36,815 nucleotides of DNA, taken from NCBI GenBank assembly GCA_022865625.1, contig JALHTB010000008.1, forward strand, positions 1-36,815, read 5' to 3'. This stretch comes from Candidatus Bathyarchaeota archaeon. GTDB taxonomy: Archaea; Thermoproteota; Bathyarchaeia; 40CM-2-53-6; FEN-987. Made by a program: the position numbers and the translations under genes. Within the stretch, counting starts at the first letter, position 1. Each line of letters begins with the position of its first letter. This document shows, piece by piece, positions 15,961 through 25,600 of this stretch. A model generated the notes under the pieces. The model worked only from the letters and a program-made list of their open reading frames with translations, did not search any database and was not told where the DNA came from.

Positions 15961-16941
15961 TTGAGACTGGCCTTGACCAAGTTTGGCTTGATGATCCCTC
16001 AGGGTTGGAGACTGGATCTCCCGAGAGACAGATCACCGACTGAGCAATTCGAGCTCATGATCAAGATCGCTGAGGAGATCGAGAGGCTCGGCTTCGACTC
16101 TGGCTTCCTATACGATCACCTAATCACATATCCAACCATAACCACGGAGTCCTGCTTCGAATGCTACACGAGCCTAGCAGCGATTGCTATGCGGACTTCG
16201 AAGCTCAGATTGGGGCAGCTTGTAACTTGCACCTCATACAGGAACCCCGCGCTCGTCGCGAAGATGGCCGCAACACTTGACGTGATATCGGGAGGTAGAC
16301 TGGAGTTCGGAATCGGCGCCGGCTGGTATGAGCACGAATACCAAGCATATGGATACCGTTTTGAAAGTCCATCCGTACGGATACGCCAGTTGCGAGAAGC
16401 CGTTCAGATAATCCGAAAGATGTGGACCGAAGAGAAAGCTACCTTCCATGGAAAATACTTCTCAGTAGACGGTGCAATCAACAGTCCCAAACCGATTCAG
16501 AAACCACATCCACCGATAATGATCGGAGGCAACGGAGAGAAGCTGACTCTCAAGGCTGTAGCGCGACTCGCCGATCGATCAGACCTCAGTGCAGCCATAA
16601 CACTGGACGAGTGCGTTCGAAAATTCGGAATCATTGACCAGCACTGTCGAGATTTCGGAAGAGACCCGAGCACCATCGAGAGAACACTGCACAGAGAAGT
16701 CTACGTTGCACGCGACGGACGAGCGGCGCGCTCAAGAGCACTCCAATCGAAACCATCAGGAGTGAGCGAGGAAGCATTCCTCAAATCGAGAATCATAGGA
16801 GACCCAAAGGAATGTGCAAGTCAGTTCAACGATTACGTAGAGCAGGCAGGAGTCCGATACTTCATCCTTCGAGCCCCTGATGCAGTGGAACTTGAGTCAC
16901 TTCGTCTACTTGCAGGCGAAGTATTTCCGAATGTGAAATGA
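15961..16941 (+). CDS. LLM-class flavin/F420-dependent oxidoreductase
   Basis: The 326-residue protein is a bacterial-luciferase-like monooxygenase of the type that often uses coenzyme F420. Features are KFGLMIPQGWR at the N-terminus, AEEIERLGFDSGFLYDHL, the TSKLRLGQLVTCTSYRNPALVAKM core, ISGGRLEFGIGAGWYEHEY, and PHPPIMIGGNGEKLTLKAVA, all hallmarks of the F420-dependent LLM group. C-terminal residues IIGDPKECASQFNDYVEQAG cap the barrel. The start is TTG at 15961; TTG at 15973 would give a more usual MTKFGLMIPQ start. It is flanked by a divergent rhomboid gene and a convergent DUF362 gene. The substrate cannot be inferred. Confidence 0.87.
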   Translation: MRLALTKFGLMIPQGWRLDLPRDRSPTEQFELMIKIAEEIERLGFDSGFLYDHLITYPTITTESCFECYTSLAAIAMRTSKLRLGQLVTCTSYRNPALVAKMAATLDVISGGRLEFGIGAGWYEHEYQAYGYRFESPSVRIRQLREAVQIIRKMWTEEKATFHGKYFSVDGAINSPKPIQKPHPPIMIGGNGEKLTLKAVARLADRSDLSAAITLDECVRKFGIIDQHCRDFGRDPSTIERTLHREVYVARDGRAARSRALQSKPSGVSEEAFLKSRIIGDPKECASQFNDYVEQAGVRYFILRAPDAVELESLRLLAGEVFPNVK

Positions 16942-16957
16942 ATCGAGGAGAATAGAG

Positions 16958-17803
16958 TTACAGGGGCGACATTCTCGCTATGAGTGACGTCTTGAACTTT
17001 CTTCTGACTTTCTCTATGGGTTCGCCGAGCACCTGTATGCGTTCTAAGCGATACGTGCCGAGGCCTTTCTCCTCTGCCAAGCGTAGATGCTTCACGCTTT
17101 CCGGAGCTATGCCCATGACTGCGGCTCCAACAGCATCAACGGCGACTGGGTCTGTTCCTGCGATGACCAGATTCATTTCTACTGGGTTGCCGCTCGTCTC
17201 GTGACCCTCGCCGGCGATTATCCCATCTATGACCGCTATCCTCGGCGTTACGGCTGAGGCAAGGTCGACAATGTTCTGGTTCAGATGCCTGTGCATTGAT
17301 CCCTTCGGGGTCATCGTGCCCATCATATTCTTGAGACTCAAGGTCACACCGGTCCACCTGTGTGGCTTGAGTTTCGGAACACTGATAATCGTGCTTTCGA
17401 GTGCGGTCTTGGCTATCTTCACTTTCTTCAAGGTCACGTGATTTGCGGGTGTGACTTCGATGAATTCGTCCTTATTGAGGTCAACCATCCTGACCTTCCA
17501 TTTCTCGGCGACATCGTGGACTCCCGCAATTCTGAAGGCGTCAAAGGTATCTCCATACCCGGTTCCCTCACCAATGATGACCTCTTTCGTGTCGCGTTTT
17601 TTCAGAAACGCGACTACTCCTTCTATGACTCTGCTGTCCGTCGTGATTCCTGTAGACGGATGTTCGGTGTTGACGTAGTTTGGTTTTATCAGAATGGGCT
17701 TCTCGGCAGAGACAGCTTCGCTAGCATTGACCATCTCTAGAGCTCTGACTGTCATGTCAGGGGGGTCTGTGCCTCTCACGATTGCGACTTTGCTCATGGA
17801 CAC
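16958..17803 (-). CDS. DUF362 domain protein
   Basis: The 281-residue protein matches DUF362 (PF04015): VAIVRG near the N-terminus, ILIKPNYVNTEHPSTGITTDSRVIEGVV, IIGEGTGYGDT, TIISVPKLKPHRWTGVTLSLKNMMGTM and IAGTDPVAVDAVGAAVMGI are the family's standard blocks. Many family members carry an extra ferredoxin domain; here there are no cysteine clusters, so it is the plain form. The function of the family is not settled. The gene converges with the LLM oxidoreductase and starts at ATG 17803 (a second ATG lies two codons later). Confidence 0.85.
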   Translation of the reverse strand: MSMSKVAIVRGTDPPDMTVRALEMVNASEAVSAEKPILIKPNYVNTEHPSTGITTDSRVIEGVVAFLKKRDTKEVIIGEGTGYGDTFDAFRIAGVHDVAEKWKVRMVDLNKDEFIEVTPANHVTLKKVKIAKTALESTIISVPKLKPHRWTGVTLSLKNMMGTMTPKGSMHRHLNQNIVDLASAVTPRIAVIDGIIAGEGHETSGNPVEMNLVIAGTDPVAVDAVGAAVMGIAPESVKHLRLAEEKGLGTYRLERIQVLGEPIEKVRRKFKTSLIARMSPL

Positions 17804-17898
17804 GATTGATTCAGCTCGCTGAGATAGGCATGCACTCCAAGGTGAGAGATGGGTCTATCGTCAGAGGGGTAGCCAGACGAAAGAGTGCGTGATTCGTG

Positions 17899-18135
17899 TC
17901 AGACGGATTCCATCACGATCGTGGTCAGGGTGGATCTGACCTTGTCGAGTCTGCGCACCTTCCAGGTTACGATCTCCTTGAGTTTGTCCATCGTTTCAGC
18001 TTCGATCCTTGCGACAAGGTCGTACACTCCATAGACGAGGTGCGCTTCCTTGACATTCTGGATGTTCCGTAGCTCTTTCAGGACTTCTTGTTCGCCGCCG
18101 GCGTCTATGTTCATGAAAACAAAAGCCATTGGCAT
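17899..18135 (-). CDS. Standalone Lrp/AsnC ligand-binding (RAM) domain protein
   Basis: The 78-residue protein is only the C-terminal alpha-beta ligand-binding domain of Lrp/AsnC regulators (AFVFMNIDAGGEQEVLKELRN, VKEAHLVYGVYDLVARIEA, then the VRSTLTTIVME end). There is no helix-turn-helix. Such small proteins are common in archaea and probably sense amino acids or join with full-length Lrp regulators; that role is inferred. ATG at 18135 or 18129. It lies about 95 bp from the DUF362 gene and may be co-transcribed with it. Confidence 0.88.
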   Translation of the reverse strand: MPMAFVFMNIDAGGEQEVLKELRNIQNVKEAHLVYGVYDLVARIEAETMDKLKEIVTWKVRRLDKVRSTLTTIVMESV

Positions 18136-18251
18136 CGATCATGCCTCACCATGATCTAGCCCGTGATGAATTATGAAGGTTGCCCTCTAAGGGGGGTCCG
18201 GCAGACTGGTTTCAAGAATGAGTAGAAAATGGGAAAGGGGGGGATTCTTGG

Positions 18252-19007
18252 CTAGTTGAAGGTATAGACGATCTGGACGTTGACGGTGTACTGCAGTTGT
18301 CCCGGCTGTATGGGCACTTGCGATGCCTCGGCCTGTTTGTAGTCCGCTCGAACGGGTTCATAGTAGTAGCCTAGGCTGACTGAGACTGGGCCTACGAGTG
18401 AGGTACCCATTGCGTCTGCAATTGCTCTGGCCTTATTGCTGGCATCCTTCACGGCTAGGCCGAGTGCTTCCGTCTGAGCTTGTCCTGCCTTTGCATTGGA
18501 GAGTCCGAAGTAGACTCCGCCCATCTCGTTTGCTCCATTGGAGATTGCGAGGTCAAGCATCTTACCGACTAGTTTCACGTCATTTACGGTGACGCGGATC
18601 GTGTGTCTCACAGAGTAACCGACAAGTATCGGCATCTTTCCAGGTTCTTTGGCTTCTTGGTAGATCGGGCTGAGTGAGAAGTCAGTAGTCTCCAAGTCCT
18701 TCTCGGCAATTCCTGCGTTCATGAGTGCGGAGATGACCTTTGCCATCGCGTCGTTGTTCTGTTGCTCGGCCTCCGCTGCGGTTCCTGCCTGCGTTACGAC
18801 AGAGGCCGTAAACCAGCCGATGTCGGGGGTCATGGAGACAGTTCCGATGCCGCTTACTGAGATTGTCTTTTGTTCAGGTGTGGAAGGCGGACCCACAAGT
18901 CCCGGGCTTCTGTATGATGCATAAAGTGCCAAGCTGCCAAAGAGGGCCACCACCACGATGAGCACTAGAACAAGCGCGTACAGCCGTTTCTCTTGGATTT
19001 CGGTCAT
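18252..19007 (-). CDS. SIMPL (DUF541) domain protein, membrane-anchored and exposed
   Basis: The 251-residue protein has a short charged N-terminus, one membrane helix (LYALVLVLIVVVALFGSLAL, residues 9-28), and then an extracytoplasmic DUF541/SIMPL domain (SVSGIGTVSMTPDIGWFTASVV, a GIAEKDLETTDFSLSPIY motif, and the YTVNVQIVYTF end). Family members are periplasmic or surface proteins of uncertain function. A consensus GGAGGTGAG Shine-Dalgarno precedes ATG 19007, one of the few strong ones in the window. Divergent from the JAMM protease gene. After the stop, toward 18230, a C-tract and T-rich stretch could end transcription. Confidence 0.87.
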   Translation of the reverse strand: MTEIQEKRLYALVLVLIVVVALFGSLALYASYRSPGLVGPPSTPEQKTISVSGIGTVSMTPDIGWFTASVVTQAGTAAEAEQQNNDAMAKVISALMNAGIAEKDLETTDFSLSPIYQEAKEPGKMPILVGYSVRHTIRVTVNDVKLVGKMLDLAISNGANEMGGVYFGLSNAKAGQAQTEALGLAVKDASNKARAIADAMGTSLVGPVSVSLGYYYEPVRADYKQAEASQVPIQPGQLQYTVNVQIVYTFN

Positions 19008-19167
19008 TCAACTCACCTCCGTCGTCTGCTGCATGCTTGCCGCATACTGTAGCGGCCATGATATGAATCCAGGGATTGGAACATGGTGTTCTAAGTTTCG
19101 AATGCACTCAAACCTCCCGTACATATCGAACTGTTCACCATTGTGACAAAGGCCATCTCAGCGTCAA

Positions 19168-19194
19168 GGTTTATCTCAGTACATCAGAGTACTG
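19168..19194 (+). promoter_or_regulatory. Candidate promoter and palindromic operator of the JAMM gene
   Basis: GGTTTATCTC (19168-19177) is a plausible box A. It is followed by a perfect inverted repeat CAGTAC-N6-GTACTG (19177-19194), placed between the box and the predicted transcription start, where a repressor would block initiation. The TTG start lies at 19221. Confidence 0.4.
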
Positions 19195-19220
19195 CAGGAC
19201 ATCCCTAGACGGCGAACGGC

Positions 19221-19652
19221 TTGTTCAACATCAACATCACCAGCACAGTGCTTGACCGAATCGGAGCCGACGTGAGGCGTCCGTACGAGCGTATCGGGCT
19301 GCTCATCGGCTTCATGCTCGACGATGGGCTCTGGATCAACGATGTCGTCCCTGGAGGAAACGAAGACTCGGACACAATTTGCGTCCTTTCCCCCGACAAG
19401 TTAGCACGAATAGCAGACGATATTGTACGAGGGAAGGTTGAAGGCAGAATCGTCGGCTGGTATCACTCTCACCCAGGTTTCGGCTTATTCATGTCAGAGA
19501 CAGACTTGGACACGCACGGCAAGCTACTCCAGTTCTCACCGTTCGTTGTCGCCTTGGTTGCTGACCCGGAAATAAACGAGTTCGGGATCTGGGCGCTTGA
19601 CCCCGACGCAGGAATCGTACAAGTCTCAAACGAACACATCAGGATCGTCTGA
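19221..19652 (+). CDS. JAMM/MPN+ metalloprotease, Rpn11-like isopeptidase
   Basis: The 143-residue protein has the full JAMM zinc site: E23 (YERIGLLIG), H82 and H84 in GWYHSHPGFGLFMSETD, S92 and D95, with the exact HxH-x7-S-x2-D spacing. The GWYHSHPGFG block resembles the eukaryotic proteasome subunit Rpn11 and CSN5 more closely than bacterial RadC. Archaeal members remove ubiquitin-like SAMP proteins or related modifiers. The only possible start is TTG at 19221, because TAG lies upstream in frame at 19206-19208. No E1, E2 or ubiquitin-like gene is near. Convergent with the HD gene. Confidence 0.9.
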   Translation: MFNINITSTVLDRIGADVRRPYERIGLLIGFMLDDGLWINDVVPGGNEDSDTICVLSPDKLARIADDIVRGKVEGRIVGWYHSHPGFGLFMSETDLDTHGKLLQFSPFVVALVADPEINEFGIWALDPDAGIVQVSNEHIRIV

Positions 19653-19665
19653 CAGAAACAGACGA

Positions 19666-20283
19666 TCACTTCGCTCGTCTATGTCTACGATGTAGCCCTC
19701 TTCTGACTCGCTCCAGTTCTCTCGACCATTGATTGGCAAGTCCGAGCTGATAGCTCTCCAGTTTGACTCTAGTTTCCTTCCAAATGGGATCGAGTGTGGT
19801 CTTTGAGTATCCCATTCTCTCGTACTCTATGACCTGCAGCAGGAGATCCAAGGCATCAGCGCAGTGAACAATCTTTGCTTCGAGCGACTTCGAGGTGTGA
19901 TACTCTCCGATGGTCGTCCTGAATGTTCGTTCAAGCTGTTCGTTGTGAAGACCTGCCAAGATATGTGAGATGGCTTTGCGTTCGATATGTTCTTTCAGCT
20001 GAGAACCTTTTCTGCCGAGATATCGGAGATACGCCTTGCTGATATCAAAGGTCAGAGATTCCGACAAGTCGTGAAGGATCGCCATCCTCAGAACCTGCTC
20101 CACACTCACAACGTGATTTGTCAATCGCATCGTCTCAGACATTGCCAGCGCTATCACAGCAACCGAGTATGAATGTGAAGAAACGGATTCAACGTCGTAC
20201 TTGCTGATCTTGTAGGATATCCAGCCGCTTCTCGGAACAGCTTTCAGACGCACCAAGTCATCGAGGAATTCGATTGGAATCAA
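19666..20283 (-). CDS. HD-domain phosphohydrolase (YfbR/HDDC2-like)
   Basis: The 205-residue protein belongs to the HD-domain group that includes 5'-deoxynucleotidase YfbR and HDDC2 (COG1896). Metal ligands are H37 (SVSSHSYSVA), the HD pair H71-D72 (AILHDLSESLTFDI) and a late Asp in HCADALDLLLQ. LVRLKAVPRSGW is the family's N-terminal motif. The usual EH of the first motif is SH here, which is tolerated. A likely role is dNMP hydrolysis and nucleotide-pool control, but this is inferred. The start is TTG at 20283; an in-frame TGA upstream leaves little room for another. The promoter is inside the inverted repeat at 20312-20356. Confidence 0.85.
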   Translation of the reverse strand: MIPIEFLDDLVRLKAVPRSGWISYKISKYDVESVSSHSYSVAVIALAMSETMRLTNHVVSVEQVLRMAILHDLSESLTFDISKAYLRYLGRKGSQLKEHIERKAISHILAGLHNEQLERTFRTTIGEYHTSKSLEAKIVHCADALDLLLQVIEYERMGYSKTTLDPIWKETRVKLESYQLGLANQWSRELERVRRGLHRRHRRAK

Positions 20284-20311
20284 GTGGCAGCAGTCCTCGT
20301 CTCAGAATTCT

Positions 20312-20356
20312 CACTAGTCGTGAAGATATAACTCTGCGATGCTCTGACGACTAGTG
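20312..20356 (-). promoter_or_regulatory. TATA box framed by a perfect 10-bp inverted repeat
   Basis: CACTAGTCGT (20312-20321) and its exact reverse complement ACGACTAGTG (20347-20356) flank 25 bp that contain GTTATATCTT on the minus strand, a good box A about 42 bp before the HD-gene start. The arrangement suggests a dimeric regulator covering the promoter. The divergent M29 gene has its own box near 20375 (GTTAATACAC). Confidence 0.5.
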
Positions 20357-20417
20357 CGCATTCGGCCGGCAAGCGTTAATACACTATTTCGTTTCATGGA
20401 ACATTTGGTCTTCTGCA

Positions 20418-21413
20418 TTGGGTACGGTAGATGAAGGTGCACGCGTGGCAGTTGAGGTCTGCATGGCCGTCAAGCCAGGCGAGCACGTGCTGGTAGTCAC
20501 TGATTCTTTCACTCGCACAATTGGTGAGGCGCTGGACAGAGCCGCACAGAAAGCGTCTCCGGGGAATGTGAAAACAGTCTTCCTCGAAGACTTCGGCAAG
20601 CGACCATTGACCTCACTTCCGAAGCCTCTGGAGGGACTCGTCCCGTGGGCAAACGTGACCTTCTATGCTGCGCGGAGCATAGGCGGCGAATTGGCCATGA
20701 GGATACCACTGATCAAGCTTGCAAAGCAGTACGCGCGGCACGGGCACATGCCGTCCATAAATGAGCAGATCATGCAGGAGGGGATGTGTGCCGACTACGG
20801 GAAGATCTCTGACATTACCAATCGGATCCACCAGATCGTGGCCACAGCCAAGAAAGCACGCGTCACCAGCCCGGCAGGATCGGACTTGTCTGTGGAGTTC
20901 AATCCCAAATGGAGGTGGAAGGTGTCCGACGGCCTCTTTCATACCAAGGGCAAGTGGGGAAACCTTCCAGATGGCGAGATCCACACAGCAGCTTGGACGG
21001 CCAACGGAACCGTCGTAGCCGATGAGCTGGGCGACTGGTTCGATCAGAAATACGGTGTCCTAGAGAAATCGCCGGTCAGGATAAGTGTCCAAGACTCGCG
21101 AGCGAACCTGAAAACTATCGAATGCTCCAATAGAGAACTGAGAGAAGACTTGGTCAAGTACCTACAAACAGATCAGAACAGTAACAGACTAGGAGAGTTC
21201 GCGATCGGGACGAACATATACGTGAAGCAATTGATCGGAAGACTGCTCCAAGACGAGAAGATTCCATATGTCCATGTTGCCTTTGGAGATCCCTACCCTG
21301 ACGATACAGGCGCCGACTGGGAATCGAAGACCCACATCGACGCGATCATGAAAGATGCAACTCTCTGGGTCGACAACAGGAAGCTGATGGAGAAAGGCCG
21401 CCACTTGCTGTAG
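20418..21413 (+). CDS. M29-family metallo-aminopeptidase, with metal ligands intact
   Basis: The 331-residue protein follows the AmpS/aminopeptidase T family (M29, COG2309), dimetal exopeptidases. Candidate ligands are all present: E187 (PDGEIHTA), E260 (LGEFAIGTN), H286 (VHVAFGDPYPD), a Tyr at 293, and H306/D308 (KTHIDAIM). The N-terminal domain has the usual EVCMAVKPGEHVLVVTD. The start is TTG at 20418; an upstream ATG (20396) is out of frame. A TATA-like GTTAATACAC near 20375 gives a leader of roughly 15 bases. It is the intact counterpart of the degenerate homologue at 3439-4500. The region 21414-21681 holds the promoter of the ATPase genes and no gene. Confidence 0.85.
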   Translation: MGTVDEGARVAVEVCMAVKPGEHVLVVTDSFTRTIGEALDRAAQKASPGNVKTVFLEDFGKRPLTSLPKPLEGLVPWANVTFYAARSIGGELAMRIPLIKLAKQYARHGHMPSINEQIMQEGMCADYGKISDITNRIHQIVATAKKARVTSPAGSDLSVEFNPKWRWKVSDGLFHTKGKWGNLPDGEIHTAAWTANGTVVADELGDWFDQKYGVLEKSPVRISVQDSRANLKTIECSNRELREDLVKYLQTDQNSNRLGEFAIGTNIYVKQLIGRLLQDEKIPYVHVAFGDPYPDDTGADWESKTHIDAIMKDATLWVDNRKLMEKGRHLL

Positions 21414-21681
21414 AGCGCGTCAGCATTCAATCGCGTTCAGTTGAGCAAGCATCTGCTCGATTCTGACTGTGCATTCGACGAGCTGCTCGCTATTTCGCTT
21501 GATCTCATTTAGCGATATCATCGCTTGCATCAAGTCAAGAACTGGGGTACGGCGAGTATAAGCAAGAGAGACGGGTCAAAGTACTGGAGCTGACCGCTCG
21601 GATTCTGGTTCTGGAAACGCTTAATTGCGGTCCAAATCGTACCAACACCGTTTCACTGGGGCGCAGCATTCGGCTCGGTCG

Positions 21682-23478
21682 ATGCAGTTGTACAAGCCAG
21701 GGATAATCGAGAGGATCGCGGGGCCGGTCGTTGTAGCTCGGGATATGCTGGGCGCCCAAATGTACGAACTCGTCAAAGTCGCCGAGGCAGGCCTCATCGG
21801 CGAGGTCATAAGAGTAGAGGGCGACCGAGCGACCGTTCAGGTCTACGAAGAGACCGTCGGAATCAAACCAGGCGAGCATGTAGAAAGAACCGGCAAACCT
21901 CTCTCCGTGGAACTAGGCCCTGGCATGATCAACCAGATCTACGACGGAATACAGCGACCTCTCCCAACACTCAGAGAGATCGCAGGAACCTTCATCGAGC
22001 GCGGCGTCACGTCTCCGGCGCTCGATCGAAAGAAGACTTGGGCATTCGTACCGAAAGTCAAGGCAGGCCAGAAGATTATTGGAGGCGACATTCTCGGTGA
22101 AGTGCGAGAAACTGTACTGGTCACCCAACGTATTCTCGTACCCCCAGATGTTGCAGGCAATATCAAAACGATCGCAAAAGAGAGCGACTACAAAGTCACA
22201 GACGACGTCGCTGAAGTCGAGACACAGAATGGAGTCGTGAAGCTACAGTTAATGCACACGTGGCCTGTCAGAAAGGCTCGACCAATCAAGTCCAAGCTTG
22301 CCTCAGTCGTACCGCTCGTCACCGGCCAGAGAATAATGGATTTCCTCTTCCCAATAGCAAAGGGTGGAACGGCGGCCATTCCTGGAGGGTTCGGGACCGG
22401 CAAGACTGTGATGCAGCAGCAGCTTGCCAAGTGGGCAGATGCCGAGATCATAGTGTATGTGGGATGTGGTGAACGCGGCAACGAGATGACCGAGGTCCTT
22501 GAGACATTTCCGGAGCTGAAGGATCCTAGAAGCGGGCAGCCGCTCATGGCTAGGACGATATTGGTCGCGAATACGTCGAACATGCCGATAGCGGCACGAG
22601 AGGCCAGTGTCTACACGGGTATCACGATGGCGGAATACTTCAGAGACATGGGCTACGATGTCGCATTGATGGCGGATTCCACGTCCAGATGGGCAGAAGC
22701 GCTCAGAGAGATTTCCGGCAGACTTGAGGAGATGCCGGGTGAGGAAGGATACCCCGCCTATCTCGCATCCAAGCTGGCCGAATTCTATGAGCGCGCGGGT
22801 AGAGTAGAAGTCCTTGGCAGCGAGTCAAGAGCAGGCTCAATATCCGCAGTAGGGGCAGTTTCGCCGTCCGGCGGAGACTTCTCAGAGCCGGTTACACAGA
22901 ATACACTTCGGATCACCAAAGTCTTCTGGGCTCTGAGCAAGTCGCTGGCGGAGCGACGTCACTTCCCAGCCATCGATTGGCTCACGAGCTACTCGCTCTA
23001 CCTCGACTCGGTAGAGGAATGGTATCGGACGAAGACCAAGCAGCCATGGAAGGATCTGCGACGAGATGCCATGTCCCTCTTGCAACGGGATGAAGAGCTC
23101 AGAGAGATCGTAATGCTCGTCGGCCCAGATGCTCTGTCGGAAAGTCAGAGGGCAACATTGGAAGCGGCTCGCATGATCAAAGAGGATTTCCTCATGCAAA
23201 GCGCGCAGCACCCAATCGACAGTTACTGCTCGCCTGAGAAGACAACCGAGATGATTCGCCTGATCTTGAAGTTCCATGAGAGAATGACGAAGGCGGTTGA
23301 GCAAGGAGTGTCCCTGCAACGCATACTCGACATCCCCGTCAGGCACGACATCGCTCGATGTAAGATCGAGCCATCGGAAGGATTCGGGGAAGTTGCGAAA
23401 GGGATCGAGCAGAGACTGGAGGATCAGTTCAGGCAGCTTACTGCTGAGGCAGTCAGCTCGGAGGGATCACCCGCATGA
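21682..23478 (+). CDS. atpA: A-type ATP synthase subunit A
   Basis: The 598-residue catalytic subunit of the archaeal A1Ao ATP synthase couples ATP synthesis or hydrolysis to ion flow. It has the P-loop GGFGTGKT (residues 235-242 from this start), [26 protein letters not shown] and the long non-homologous insertion typical of A/V catalytic subunits. I chose ATG at 21682 because family members start MxxxxGxIxRIxGPVV; TTG at 21625 would add 19 residues and lies close to a box A (CGCTTAATT) at about 21617-21625. The last codons overlap atpB (ATGA). The ion specificity cannot be read from this subunit. Confidence 0.95.
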   Translation: MQLYKPGIIERIAGPVVVARDMLGAQMYELVKVAEAGLIGEVIRVEGDRATVQVYEETVGIKPGEHVERTGKPLSVELGPGMINQIYDGIQRPLPTLREIAGTFIERGVTSPALDRKKTWAFVPKVKAGQKIIGGDILGEVRETVLVTQRILVPPDVAGNIKTIAKESDYKVTDDVAEVETQNGVVKLQLMHTWPVRKARPIKSKLASVVPLVTGQRIMDFLFPIAKGGTAAIPGGFGTGKTVMQQQLAKWADAEIIVYVGCGERGNEMTEVLETFPELKDPRSGQPLMARTILVANTSNMPIAAREASVYTGITMAEYFRDMGYDVALMADSTSRWAEALREISGRLEEMPGEEGYPAYLASKLAEFYERAGRVEVLGSESRAGSISAVGAVSPSGGDFSEPVTQNTLRITKVFWALSKSLAERRHFPAIDWLTSYSLYLDSVEEWYRTKTKQPWKDLRRDAMSLLQRDEELREIVMLVGPDALSESQRATLEAARMIKEDFLMQSAQHPIDSYCSPEKTTEMIRLILKFHERMTKAVEQGVSLQRILDIPVRHDIARCKIEPSEGFGEVAKGIEQRLEDQFRQLTAEAVSSEGSPA

Positions 23479-24881
23479 GTCTCATGTTGAGAGAATACAG
23501 AACCATCACGAAGATCGCGGGGCCACTCCTGTTCGTGGAAGCTGTCACGGGCGTTGGCTTTGGGGAACTCGTTAGGATCGCCGTTCCTGACGGCTCCGAG
23601 CGTAGAGGACAGGTCCTTGAAATAAGCGACAAGATGGCCGTCATTCAGGTCTTCGAAGGCACTTCTGGACTAGATGTTGAAAAGACCGCCGTCAGATTCG
23701 CAGGCGAGACCATCAAGCTCTCAGTCTCGTCGGACATGCTCGGCAGAGTCATGGACGGCAGCGGCAATCCAATCGACGGTGGGCCGAATATCATACCCGA
23801 AGACTACTGGGACGTTCACGGTGCGCCAATCAACCCCTACGCAAGAACCTACCCGAGAGAATTCATTCAGACCGGAATCTCGGCAATCGACGGAATGAAC
23901 ACACTTGTCAGAGGACAAAAGCTTCCACTATTCTCCGGTGCAGGTCTTCCACACAATGCAGTCGCAGCGCAAGTTGCGAGACAAGCTCAGGTTCGAGGCT
24001 CAGGAGAAACCTTCGCAATTGTATTCGCGGCCATCGGCATCACAGCCGACGAGGCCAGGTTCTTCCGAGAGGATTTCGAGAAACAAGGTGCCTTCGAGCA
24101 TGTGACGATGTTCGTGAACTTGGCCGACGACCCTGCGATAGAGAGGATAATCACACCGAGGGTCGCGCTCACAGCGGCCGAGTATTTTGCATTCAAACTG
24201 GGCATGCACGTGTTGGTTATTCTTACTGACATGACGAATTATGCAGAAGCGCTTCGGGAGATCTCGGCTGCTCGAGAAGAAGTGCCGGGAAGACGAGGTT
24301 ATCCTGGATACTTGTACACCGACCTATCCACAATATACGAGCGGGCTGGAAGGACGCACACCAGCAAGGGCTCGATCACGCAGATGCCGATCTTGACCAT
24401 GCCACACGACGACATCACTCATCCGATCGCCGATTTGACCGGTTACATAACCGAGGGGCAACTCATCGTCGATAGAGGGCTCCACAGACGCGGCATCTAT
24501 CCTCCGATAGATGTCTCTCCGTCGCTGTCGCGTCTCATGAGGGAAGGAATAGGGAAAGATAGGACACGCGAGGATCACAGAGAAGTCTCAGACCAGCTCT
24601 ACTACGCGTATGCTGAAGGGCGCGCCTTCCGTGACCTAGTCGCAGTGGTTGGAGAAGAGGCGCTTTCGAACAGAGACAAACTCTACTTGAACTTCGCCGA
24701 TGCCTTCGAGAAACGATTTGTGAGACAAGGCGAATACGAGAACAGAGACATAGAACAGACACTTGACCTCGGCTGGGATCTCCTATCTATGCTGCCCGAA
24801 GTTGAGCTCAAACGCATCGATCCGTCAACAATCGCGAAGCACCATCCTAAACACAGGGGCAAAGGAACGCATAATGTCTGA
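23475..24881 (+). CDS. atpB: A-type ATP synthase subunit B
   Basis: The 468-residue regulatory nucleotide-binding subunit alternates with subunit A in the A1 headpiece. It shows [39 protein letters not shown], the degenerate P-loop region SGAGLPHN, and [30 protein letters not shown]. The full family length is present. ATG at 23475 overlaps the atpA stop by four bases, and the stop overlaps the start of atpD by eight, so the three genes are one translation-coupled unit. Confidence 0.95.
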   Translation: MSLMLREYRTITKIAGPLLFVEAVTGVGFGELVRIAVPDGSERRGQVLEISDKMAVIQVFEGTSGLDVEKTAVRFAGETIKLSVSSDMLGRVMDGSGNPIDGGPNIIPEDYWDVHGAPINPYARTYPREFIQTGISAIDGMNTLVRGQKLPLFSGAGLPHNAVAAQVARQAQVRGSGETFAIVFAAIGITADEARFFREDFEKQGAFEHVTMFVNLADDPAIERIITPRVALTAAEYFAFKLGMHVLVILTDMTNYAEALREISAAREEVPGRRGYPGYLYTDLSTIYERAGRTHTSKGSITQMPILTMPHDDITHPIADLTGYITEGQLIVDRGLHRRGIYPPIDVSPSLSRLMREGIGKDRTREDHREVSDQLYYAYAEGRAFRDLVAVVGEEALSNRDKLYLNFADAFEKRFVRQGEYENRDIEQTLDLGWDLLSMLPEVELKRIDPSTIAKHHPKHRGKGTHNV

Positions 24882-25518
24882 AGTCATTCCGGGCATTCAT
24901 CCAACGCGGATGGAGCTGCTCGCCCTCAGAAAGAGGCGGGACATCGCAGAAAGAGGAAGAGACCTTCTAAGAGAGAAACTGGACGCCCTCATGATTGAAT
25001 TCTTCGAATCCGTCCGCAACATATCTGCGCTGAGAGAACGTTCTCATGCGCTTCTGGAAGAAGCATACGCCCTTTTCATAGAAACCCAGATGATCCATGG
25101 TTCTGCGAAACTCGAGCAACTATCCATTGGAGTCGAAGACCGCTTCGATCTCGAAGCTGAGACAAGAAACGTGATCGGCGTCACTTTGCCAGACATGCAG
25201 CTGAAAGTGTCACCGCTCAAGAGTGCGCCCTACAACCTGCTAGCGACGTCAGCGAGACTGGACGATGCGACGATGAAGATGGCTGAGACCTTGAAGGCGA
25301 TTGCCGAGCTGTCAAGTGCAGAAGCAGCGACGAGAAAACTCGCAGAAGCCATAGCCTCAACTAAAAGACGTGTCAACTCACTTGACTACATAATAATTCC
25401 ACGCGTTCTCGGATCGATAAGATACATCCAGATGCACTTGGAAGAACGTGAGCGTGAAGACTTCTTCAGATTGAAGCGGATAAAGAGCCGAATGGAGAAA
25501 CAGGCAAGAGCTGCCTAG
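24874..25518 (+). CDS. atpD: A-type ATP synthase subunit D (central stalk)
   Basis: The 214-residue coiled-coil subunit forms the central rotor stalk. [34 protein letters not shown] and the late [15 protein letters not shown] block are the family signatures; long N- and C-terminal helices are evident. ATG at 24874 overlaps the end of atpB by eight bases; an in-frame TTG upstream would add a non-conserved extension. No atpE, C, F, I or K gene lies next to A-B-D in this window, so the remaining subunits must be encoded elsewhere. Confidence 0.93.
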   Translation: MSEVIPGIHPTRMELLALRKRRDIAERGRDLLREKLDALMIEFFESVRNISALRERSHALLEEAYALFIETQMIHGSAKLEQLSIGVEDRFDLEAETRNVIGVTLPDMQLKVSPLKSAPYNLLATSARLDDATMKMAETLKAIAELSSAEAATRKLAEAIASTKRRVNSLDYIIIPRVLGSIRYIQMHLEEREREDFFRLKRIKSRMEKQARAA

Positions 25519-25556
25519 TCAACTGGTGAGCACACACAAAACCGCTCCTACCAACG

Positions 25557-25600
25557 ACGGTTCAAATTCAAGTGCCCGCACCAGCCGAGCCACACACACG
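25557..25600 (-). repeat. tRNA-3'-end-like repeat, copy A
   Basis: On the minus strand: a GTGTGTGTGG start, a GGTGCGGGCA core and AATTTGAACC. On the opposite strand this reads GGTTCAAAT followed by GCCCGCACCA, like a tRNA T-loop and acceptor end. There is no full tRNA; the T-stem does not pair. The rest of 25601-26059 has a possible small minus-strand ORF and no other recognisable signal. Confidence 0.6.
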
